A stretch of 64,000 nucleotides of DNA from UBA7662 sp036787895. Lineage in GTDB: Bacteria; Bacteroidota; Bacteroidia; UBA7662. Shown piece by piece: positions 52,266-58,823 of the stretch. Location: assembly GCA_036787895.1 (NCBI GenBank), contig DAIQOK010000012.1, positions 1 to 64,000 of the forward strand, read 5' to 3'. The stretch's first letter is position 1. Every line of letters starts with the position of its first letter. Both the position numbers and the translations under genes were made by a program. The notes under the pieces are model-generated. The model did no database searches. It was not told the DNA's origin and saw nothing but the letters and a program-made list of their open reading frames with translations.

Positions 52266-52499
52266 TTATCTTTTCGTCACTTTGTAGGGTTTTCCTTTGT
52301 CATCATAAGTGGTCCACTCACCAACTGGTTCACCATTTTTAAAATGTCCTGAACGTTTTATAGTGCCGTCAATGCGATACCATTCCCAATAACCTTCAGA
52401 TTTTCCGTCAATAATCTTTCCTTTCGACCAAATTGTCTTGCCGTTAGCATGATATTTTATGGTAACACTGTCGACAATTTCTTGCTTTTTATCCTTCAT
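52266..52499 (-). CDS. Small MORN/YwqK-like repeat protein
   Basis: 77 residues composed of three short repeats of the MORN/YwqK type: ITIKYHANGKTIWSKGKII-like, GYWEWYRIDGTIKRSGHF and GEWTTYDDKGKPYKV (strands shown in part). Such repeats form an elongated beta-sheet and occur in many predicted toxin-antitoxin or signalling proteins. The start ATGA overlaps the stop of the XRE-pentapeptide gene, so both are likely translated together. Function unknown. Confidence 0.75.
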   Translation of the reverse strand: MKDKKQEIVDSVTIKYHANGKTIWSKGKIIDGKSEGYWEWYRIDGTIKRSGHFKNGEPVGEWTTYDDKGKPYKVTKR

Positions 52500-53425
52500 A
52501 TTGCTTTTATGTTTGTTTCTTCAATTATTGTAATGCCGCCTAGTTGTGCTCCATTGCTTTTCAAAAATGCATAGGTCAATTTATCAACTTTGCAGTCAAT
52601 GAACTCCACTTTGTTGAATTTTCGGTTGTGTTTGAAAAAGGAATTGAGGATGGTTGCATGGAGAAACTTTACACTTCTAAAGGAGCAATTTTCAAAGGCA
52701 CACGTTTCAATTTTGCCGCCAAAAGTCGTTTCCGAAAACCCAATATTTTTGAAAGAAGTTTGTTTAAAAACAACATTTTCGAGAGTATTCTTTTGAAAGT
52801 TTGAGTTGATGAACTCTGCCCCGGAAAAATTTGCATTGTCAAAGTTGCAGTTTTTAATTTCACATTGCTGAACTTCTGCGTCAATAAAACTGGTCTCTTT
52901 AAAAATTGATTTTGAAATTTCAGAAGCATAAACTTTACCGTTTCTAATATCTGATTTGGAAAAGTCATATTCTGAAATTTCGTTTCCTTTTAAGGTCAAA
53001 CCTGATAAGTCGGAATTAACAAACTTGCAATTCTTGATGTTGGATGAACTGAATTTATCTTTAAGATCTTTCAGTCCTGAAAAGTCGGCATCAATCCAAT
53101 TGTTATTGGACATATCCCAATTCCAATCAAACCGCTTTTTGGGTTCTTCATTTGATGGTTCAAGTGGTAACCCGTTTGTATGTTCTTCCTTTTGCTTTTC
53201 AATTGCTAAACTTTGAAATGTGCCAGAAAAGTAGTTCAAGTCCACAGCTAAGATTTCTGCCAGGCGATGGAGGGTTGTAATGTCGGGCATGGATTCACCG
53301 CGTTCCCATTTTCCGACTGCTTGCGGACTAATTGAAATTTTGTGCGCAAGATCAGCTTGTGAAAGACTACTTTTTTTTCTTGCTTCAGCAATCTTATTGC
53401 CGATGATTGTTGAATTGAGCATCAT
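52496..53425 (-). CDS. XRE-type DNA-binding domain fused to a pentapeptide-repeat protein
   Basis: 309 residues from the ATG at 53425. Residues about 8-66 form a helix-turn-helix of the XRE/Cro type (IAEARKKSSLSQADLAHKIS, then AVGKWERGESMPDIT). After a short charged linker comes a right-handed quadrilateral beta-helix of pentapeptide repeats (about 110-270, e.g. ADFSG, NADLSG and NCNFDNANFSG), with many Phe/Leu at the centre of each five. Pentapeptide proteins often mimic DNA and bind gyrase, so a DNA-mimicking regulator is possible. The end overlaps the MORN-like gene by four bases. Confidence 0.85.
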   Translation of the reverse strand: MMLNSTIIGNKIAEARKKSSLSQADLAHKISISPQAVGKWERGESMPDITTLHRLAEILAVDLNYFSGTFQSLAIEKQKEEHTNGLPLEPSNEEPKKRFDWNWDMSNNNWIDADFSGLKDLKDKFSSSNIKNCKFVNSDLSGLTLKGNEISEYDFSKSDIRNGKVYASEISKSIFKETSFIDAEVQQCEIKNCNFDNANFSGAEFINSNFQKNTLENVVFKQTSFKNIGFSETTFGGKIETCAFENCSFRSVKFLHATILNSFFKHNRKFNKVEFIDCKVDKLTYAFLKSNGAQLGGITIIEETNIKAI

Positions 53426-53818
53426 GCGTTTATGTTTTAAATGATGACCAAAGTTATTTTGCCGGTAAGCTACTGGACAAAAAAGACCCACTACTTCTGG
53501 TTGTAAAGTCGCTACAAATAGTTGTATTCTAACAACTTTAGGTTGTTTTTTAACTTACTCCGTAAGTTTTGAGTTTTTCAATTCTTTTTCCATTGAAAGT
53601 TAGTCAATGTTTTGCTTGTGTCTATCTTTTATAATACCTCTTTAAGGTATAGCGCATCGTATTCATACGGGTTTCTACTCAGCTGGCCCATATACCAACC
53701 CGTACGGCTTAAAACCTTTGTTTTTTGAGACATAGGCCAAATAGAGTCTTTGATGGATGATGTTTTATTGAATTCTTGGGTTATTAAACAGTTTGATGGC
53801 TGATGGCTCCGGGTTTTC
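53426..53818. other. AT-rich gene-poor spacer
   Basis: No gene is supported with confidence. It contains small palindromes: AACTTACTCCGTAAGTT at about 53551-53567 and a hairpin ACAAC..GTTGT at about 53528-53550. A frame ending at 53629 with the residues SRTGWYMGQLSRNPYEYDA could be the decayed end of some gene, but it overlaps the next gene out of frame and has no recognisable domain. Confidence 0.5.
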
Positions 53819-54256
53819 TTATTTTGTTTCCGGATACCACCATCCTTCGAATTTTCGTTTATATTCTTTTCCCCTATCGTCAACGATTACAATCTCACAT
53901 ATAAATGGACTTTCTATAAGGTCCAAATTGTTTGAGTATGACCTTGTATTTTTCAAATCAAATTCAATAGTCATTGTCGCTGAGCCTACAAAGTCCATAG
54001 TTGAGCCGCTGCTTTCAACTAAGGTAGGAAACCATTTATTCCAATATTCAATTGCTTGTCTTATTTGGTCGGTAAGTAGCTCTTTGGGTTTTGCTATGTT
54101 TTGCAAAATATCAACTGTCAATTTATTGCAATTTGTCTTACGAGCTTGTTTCAATAAATGTCCCATAAAATAGTCATCATTGATGTAGTTCATTAAACTA
54201 ATAAATGAATGTCCAAAATTGTGTGAAACACTTTTTAAAGGTTTGTGGCTCGTCAT
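53819..54256 (-). CDS. Protein of unknown function
   Basis: 145 residues, no signal peptide. The N-terminus is helical (SHNFGHSFISLMNYINDDYFM), the C-terminal half forms strands ending in IVIVDDRGKEYKRKFEGWWY. Family not recognised. It has the composition of the accessory island and lies nine bases downstream of the phosphatase-like gene. Confidence 0.7.
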   Translation of the reverse strand: MTSHKPLKSVSHNFGHSFISLMNYINDDYFMGHLLKQARKTNCNKLTVDILQNIAKPKELLTDQIRQAIEYWNKWFPTLVESSGSTMDFVGSATMTIEFDLKNTRSYSNNLDLIESPFICEIVIVDDRGKEYKRKFEGWWYPETK

Positions 54257-54265
54257 TGGATTTAC

Positions 54266-54610
54266 TTAGATTTTGTAAACGCTGCTCAATGTGTGGTTAA
54301 TTCTGTCAGAAAGCATATCAACTAGTTCTGCGTCCATGAATTCATAGTCGTCAGGAATATTTAAAACTTCAATGCTAGGCAAGTCCAAGTGCCGGTAAAG
54401 TCCCCATATTTTTGCGCGTTGTTCGGTTTCCATGACAAAAACCAGGTCCGCCCAATTCAAATCATTTTCCGAAATTTTCCTGTCACTTTTAGGGCTTAAT
54501 CCGGCAGATCGAATATTAAAACGGTCGTCATTTTTAAAAATGTATTCCGCTGTCCTGCTGCGTTTTTTATTTCGGCCACAAACTACCAATAGGTTTGGTC
54601 TTTCTGTCAT
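54266..54610 (-). CDS. Low-molecular-weight phosphatase-like protein
   Basis: 114 residues with the phosphotyrosine-phosphatase P-loop in altered form: LLVVCGRNKKRSRTAE supplies C11-x5-R17-S18. The C-terminal PDDYEFMD could supply the general acid Asp. This short group with a C-x-x-N-K-x-R-S loop is seen in many accessory islands. Its natural substrate is not known. It is nine bases from the protein of unknown function. Confidence 0.82.
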   Translation of the reverse strand: MTERPNLLVVCGRNKKRSRTAEYIFKNDDRFNIRSAGLSPKSDRKISENDLNWADLVFVMETEQRAKIWGLYRHLDLPSIEVLNIPDDYEFMDAELVDMLSDRINHTLSSVYKI

Positions 54611-54740
54611 TCGGTTGTTGTTGTCCTAAAATTGGTGTTAATGTCAGTTCGTCTTAAAACTTCTTTTCTCTGAAATAGAAGTGAAATGGTGTGTTTAATG
54701 GATGGTTTTTTTAATTTTTGGGTTATTGGGCGGTTTGACG

Positions 54741-54864
54741 GTTCGCGGCTTGGCGAAGGTGGCGATTTCCACCACAAATGTTGATGCGGAGAACAAAACT
54801 TTCTTTCACCACAAATATGTCTGCGGAGAACGAAACCGCCACTTTTGCCAAACCGCTGTTATGC
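54741..54864. repeat. Palindromic spacer P2 with internal direct repeats
   Basis: The arm 54745-54769 (GCGGCTTGGCGAAGGTGGCG start) matches the reverse complement of about 54832-54856 at 21 of 25 positions. Between them are two copies of a 30-base direct repeat CACCACAAAT..TGCGGAGAAC (54770-54799 and 54807-54836, 25 of 30 identical). The minus-strand left end (TAACAGCGGTTTGGC) resembles that of palindrome P3. It lies at the 3' side of the DUF4062 gene. Confidence 0.7.
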
Positions 54865-54880
54865 ACTGGCGTTTTTCATT

Positions 54881-57508
54881 TCATAATTTTCTTGCACGAT
54901 TAATAAGTCCTGCGTCAGGGTTGTTTTTTTGAAAAATGTGTTTTGCACGACATTTTTGAGCTAATAGATCTAAAAGTCTTGATTCGTTTGGTTCAGTTGC
55001 TTTATAATTTTTATTGAAATTTAATGTAATTAATACGTCAGATAAAAAGAATGAGTTCTTGTCAAGACTAACTATATAATCATCAACTGTCTTATGCCAT
55101 TGATTAGGTCTTTCAGCTATTAATAAAATCATGATTTCATGCTTAAGCAAAGTGTTCGTCTCACTTATTGCTTTGTCGATGAGTAAAGGCCCCATTTTAC
55201 TTGAAAACAAATCATCTTTGAAAAATTTTACAACATTTGTAGGCAAAGCCAATAAAACTGCGAGTCGTTTCTGAATTGGGTCATCAAAATTGAAATCATC
55301 CTCATCTAATTCAAATTTTGCACCTTCGAAAGCAACATTTCCCTTGTCTGCTAATAGAGGATGAAGAATGATTAACAGCTTGTTAATTTCATTCCATGCT
55401 TGAATAATTTTATCTAAAACTTCCTTTCTGAGATTAACATCTACAAAATCGCTATTTCTTAACGCTCTTGCCGTAGCAGTAATTTGTCTCATTAAAATTA
55501 AAAAGGAGTAATCACGCAGAACTGAGTTGATTATTTGATTGTAAGGTCTTATTTGGTTATAGTGCTTGTCAGCGTATTTGTCCTTGACTTCATCAGGTAA
55601 GCCAGAGGAAATTACATTTTCTTTAAGCTTTGCTTGCTCCTTTTCTAGTTGTGGCACATCTGGATTCCAAGTAATAGATTTATACGGATTAATATTGTCA
55701 GGAATCTTTACTTTATCTCTTACAATCTTAAGTGTTTCGTCTAAGTCTGTATTCAATACCTTTAAAGCGTCACCTTTATTCCTGTCAATGCCAGTATAAA
55801 ATTCTATGATTTCTGGGTAATCAATATACTTTTTGCCTTTATATACATCCTCGAGAAATTTTGGACTCATATTCATGCGATGTGCAATAAAGTAGAATAC
55901 CCAATATGCATTTCTGAAATAAAAATAATTTGAGGAAGATTTACTTAGGATGGAATTGTCTATGAGTAAACTAATAAGATAGGTTACGTCCAAATCAATT
56001 AGGTTTGATTTACAAAATTCATTGATTTTATTTTTGAAGAAATCTTCTGAAAAGTAAAAATCATTTTTGATCACTAATAATTCACATAAATATCCTAAAA
56101 CAAATGTGCAATCTTTAACATCAGGCTTTTTACTGTGGAAAGTTGGTATTTCATATTCTTCAAAAATGGAATTAAGAATAGTTTCAAGCAATTTTGTCCT
56201 ATTTATTGGACTGTATTCTGTACCTATTTTATGTGATGCTCTTAAAATTGATATGCAATTTTTTGAAGTCCGATGCATATTCAATGTTTCCAAGTCTTTT
56301 GCCACCTTATCTAGTAAAACATTATAATCTTCAGCAATAGACTTGTTTTTGGAATAAACTGTAACTATTTTTCTCAATTCTGTTTGTGGTAAAGGCAATA
56401 AGTAAAGAGAAGTGAACTCTCTTTTAATTTCTACTTTGTCGTCTTCTTGTGATTTTAGAAAGAAATTATTGTCTAAGGTGTTCAATATTATAAGTGGGGT
56501 GTTCTTAAATTCTTCACAAACATTTTTTATCATTTGCATTATGCCATTTTCCTCTAGACAAACAGAGTCCAATAAAATGCAATCTATTTTGTCAGCATTT
56601 GTAAAAAAATAATTTTCTACTTCGCGTTTTATTTGATTTACGATTTTATGCTTTTTTGTCTTTTTCGAGTCTACATAGAAAAATATTTTCCCTTGTTTAT
56701 ATGCTTCAAGTTTAATGTGATGCGCTAAAGATGTTAATCCAAATTCGGAAGGTGCTTTAATGATAATATCATATGGATTTTTAATAATTGATTCGATTTC
56801 AACCTTGTTCTCAAAGTTTTTATTTGGATTGTTGGGAATTTCTTTCTTTGAGCTAATTATTGGGTCTATCCAAACAGGTGTCTTTTCATTATAAGATGTT
56901 AATGATTCTTCTAAATCCCTTTCAAGATGCTTTAATATAATGTCAATTTCCGATACTACTTTCTCGGCATTTGCGACTTGAGTGTTTTCCTTCACAAAAA
57001 GCTCTAATTTTTGCCTTAGTTTTTGTTCAAAGTTCTCAATGCCATTGTAGTCAATGTATAATCCTTCTGAAGAAATTCCTGATTTAAAAGTTTTAACTTT
57101 CTGATATTGTTCAAAATCAAATTTGTCAGGGTCAACATTCTCTTTACCAAAGAAAAAAATGATTCTAGGTAATCCATTTGAGTCATTTTTTTTTCTTTCA
57201 AGTGCGTCTTTAAATTCATGTTCAGTTCCACTTCCAGCTTTTTTTGTTGGGTGTCCAAACCTATTTTTCATAATTCCAATAAACACATCATAGTTTGATT
57301 TCTTAATGTATTCATCAATTATGTCTTGTCCATTTCGCCCCATGTCTGGCAATACATCATATTCCCACATGAATGTCTCAAGACAGACACCAAAATGTTT
57401 TGCAAATCCTAAGCTGATTTCGTCAACTACTTTTATGCAGATGTCTCTTTCGTCATTACAATCGCCAGGTGATGAAATGAAGCATTTGAATATTTTTCTA
57501 TTTTCCAT
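54881..57508 (-). CDS. DUF4062 / STAND-like ATPase protein with degenerate P-loop (candidate defence gene)
   Basis: 875 residues. Residues about 6-130 match DUF4062 (KCFISSPGDCNDERDICIKV, then GIMKNRFGHPTKKAGSGTEHEF), a TIR-related fold seen at the N-terminus of several predicted antiviral or apoptotic ATPases. Residues about 230-400 resemble a NACHT/STAND NTPase, but the Walker A position reads KAPSEFGLTSLAHH (251-264), with Leu where Lys is expected; a Walker B-like IDCILLDS lies at 308-315. The remaining ~450 residues are helical and unrecognised. The organisation resembles known antiviral sensors, but no effector activity can be read. It is bordered by two palindromic spacers. Confidence 0.8.
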   Translation of the reverse strand: MENRKIFKCFISSPGDCNDERDICIKVVDEISLGFAKHFGVCLETFMWEYDVLPDMGRNGQDIIDEYIKKSNYDVFIGIMKNRFGHPTKKAGSGTEHEFKDALERKKNDSNGLPRIIFFFGKENVDPDKFDFEQYQKVKTFKSGISSEGLYIDYNGIENFEQKLRQKLELFVKENTQVANAEKVVSEIDIILKHLERDLEESLTSYNEKTPVWIDPIISSKKEIPNNPNKNFENKVEIESIIKNPYDIIIKAPSEFGLTSLAHHIKLEAYKQGKIFFYVDSKKTKKHKIVNQIKREVENYFFTNADKIDCILLDSVCLEENGIMQMIKNVCEEFKNTPLIILNTLDNNFFLKSQEDDKVEIKREFTSLYLLPLPQTELRKIVTVYSKNKSIAEDYNVLLDKVAKDLETLNMHRTSKNCISILRASHKIGTEYSPINRTKLLETILNSIFEEYEIPTFHSKKPDVKDCTFVLGYLCELLVIKNDFYFSEDFFKNKINEFCKSNLIDLDVTYLISLLIDNSILSKSSSNYFYFRNAYWVFYFIAHRMNMSPKFLEDVYKGKKYIDYPEIIEFYTGIDRNKGDALKVLNTDLDETLKIVRDKVKIPDNINPYKSITWNPDVPQLEKEQAKLKENVISSGLPDEVKDKYADKHYNQIRPYNQIINSVLRDYSFLILMRQITATARALRNSDFVDVNLRKEVLDKIIQAWNEINKLLIILHPLLADKGNVAFEGAKFELDEDDFNFDDPIQKRLAVLLALPTNVVKFFKDDLFSSKMGPLLIDKAISETNTLLKHEIMILLIAERPNQWHKTVDDYIVSLDKNSFFLSDVLITLNFNKNYKATEPNESRLLDLLAQKCRAKHIFQKNNPDAGLINRARKL

Positions 57509-57563
57509 TTTGTTTAAATTAGCGTGTTATTCTGTCGTCCTTAACGCTTGTGCAAAACGTTTT

Positions 57564-57674
57564 CGCGCTTGGCGCAGTGGGGGATAAGGAGAATAATTTT
57601 TACCACTACCAAGCGACACTAATATAAGAGTTGAGTTTTAAATAACTACTAAGCCCCCATTGCAGCCAAACGCG
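57564..57674. repeat. Palindromic spacer P3
   Basis: CGCGCTTGGCGCAGTGGGGG (57564-57583) is the reverse complement of 57654-57674 except for one extra base and two mismatches. GTTAGCC (57676-57682) lies just outside. The minus-strand end (TAACACGCGTTTGGC) resembles P2. A nearly perfect 20-base arm with an unpaired base is suggestive of attC-type structure, but no integrase gene is in the window. Confidence 0.7.
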
Positions 57675-57676
57675 TG

Positions 57677-58498
57677 TTAGCCACAGTTTATTTTTATCAT
57701 TGTCCAGCTATAATACGGCTTAAACCCAACAGCTTCGCATACATAATTCGATTCAGGCTTCCTACTGTCCGTCATCACATAGACTATTTTATTCTTTTGC
57801 CACAAAATGTTTGAGCAGTAGGATAGTATAATTTTCGCATATCCTTTATTTCGATACTCCTTTTTTGTAAACATGATTCCAATGTCAGGATCTATAATTG
57901 TACAAAAGCTTAATATGCCTCCATTCAAATCTTGTAATACATAAATTTTTCTCGTTTGAACCAATGAAAATATGCGGTTTTGCATTTCTTCAATTGATTT
58001 TTCGTTAAGTCCGTTGTACTCTTCGTGGTAATAGTCCTGAAGCATTTTTGCCAACTCCTTAATTTGGTTTAATGAACCAAGGCTAATCACCAAATTGTCG
58101 AAATCAAATGTTTTTATTTCTCTCGTCTCGTAAAAAATGCGTTGTTTATCAATCTTAAAGTTCTTTGGTTCGTAAAAATTAATTATTCCATCAATTAAGT
58201 CATAGTCCCCCGCCAAAGTGAAATTAGTGTACTTATTGAGATCGAAAATTTCACTTATTTCAACAAGTTGATTTTGTGTCCAATTGTTTCCATAAACAAG
58301 TAGCATTTCACCATGGAGAATTAGTACCCACGAATCATTTATGACGTTTAAAACCGATGTTGCATATATTGGTAGTTCATCAAGAATCACCTTGTCTAAA
58401 TAGTCTTTTAGATACTTGAATCGATAAGAATCTAAGTTGATCTTTTCAAGGAGGAACTCGTTAAAATCTTCTCTATTGCGTTTTGGTGTGATGTTCAT
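57677..58498 (-). CDS. GNAT-family N-acetyltransferase
   Basis: 273 residues. The C-terminal ~130 have the GNAT fold, with IMFTKKEYRNKGYAKIILSY supplying the acetyl-CoA-binding RNKGYA. The N-terminal half (about 1-140) is an extra domain with no recognised family, making the protein longer than minimal GNATs. The substrate is unknown. It is the most upstream gene of the same-strand island. Confidence 0.82.
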   Translation of the reverse strand: MNITPKRNREDFNEFLLEKINLDSYRFKYLKDYLDKVILDELPIYATSVLNVINDSWVLILHGEMLLVYGNNWTQNQLVEISEIFDLNKYTNFTLAGDYDLIDGIINFYEPKNFKIDKQRIFYETREIKTFDFDNLVISLGSLNQIKELAKMLQDYYHEEYNGLNEKSIEEMQNRIFSLVQTRKIYVLQDLNGGILSFCTIIDPDIGIMFTKKEYRNKGYAKIILSYCSNILWQKNKIVYVMTDSRKPESNYVCEAVGFKPYYSWTMIKINCG

Positions 58499-58823
58499 AT
58501 AAATTGTGGCTAACTCGTTTATATCAGCTAAAACTCACGCATACACCCCAACTATATAAGCGAAAAAAATAGCCCTTACACTGCAAGCTAAACAATATAC
58601 ACGCTACTTGCAAACATATTGGGAAACAGAGCGTTTGGCGTATAAAGGTGTGCGCCTTGGGGTTTGGTTCGAGACCCTCACCATGACGGGGGCTTGTGAA
58701 TGCGCTACTAAATTTAGCAAAACTAAGAGCTGCGCAAAGTTCGAGACTCCTGGCAAAGTGCCAGGACAAGGAGCAGCATTTGAAGCCGCGACCGGTAATC
58801 TAGTTTAAAGCTGAGCCTACCGC
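58499..58823. other. Gene-free spacer with a dispersed repeat
   Basis: No supported gene. A GGTTTGGTTCGAGACCCTCA segment continuing CCATGACGGG (58661-58690) resembles the TTCGA..CTCACCATGAC repeats at 6131 and 6282. The element TGTGGCTAAC at 58505-58514 is the inverse of the GTTAGCCACA at 57676-57685, so the GNAT gene is flanked by short inverted repeats. Confidence 0.5.

Noticed and set aside
53629..53883. Possible small gene or gene remnant
   Set aside because: Overlaps the 145-aa gene in another frame and lacks a recognisable domain; mentioned only as a possible decayed tail.
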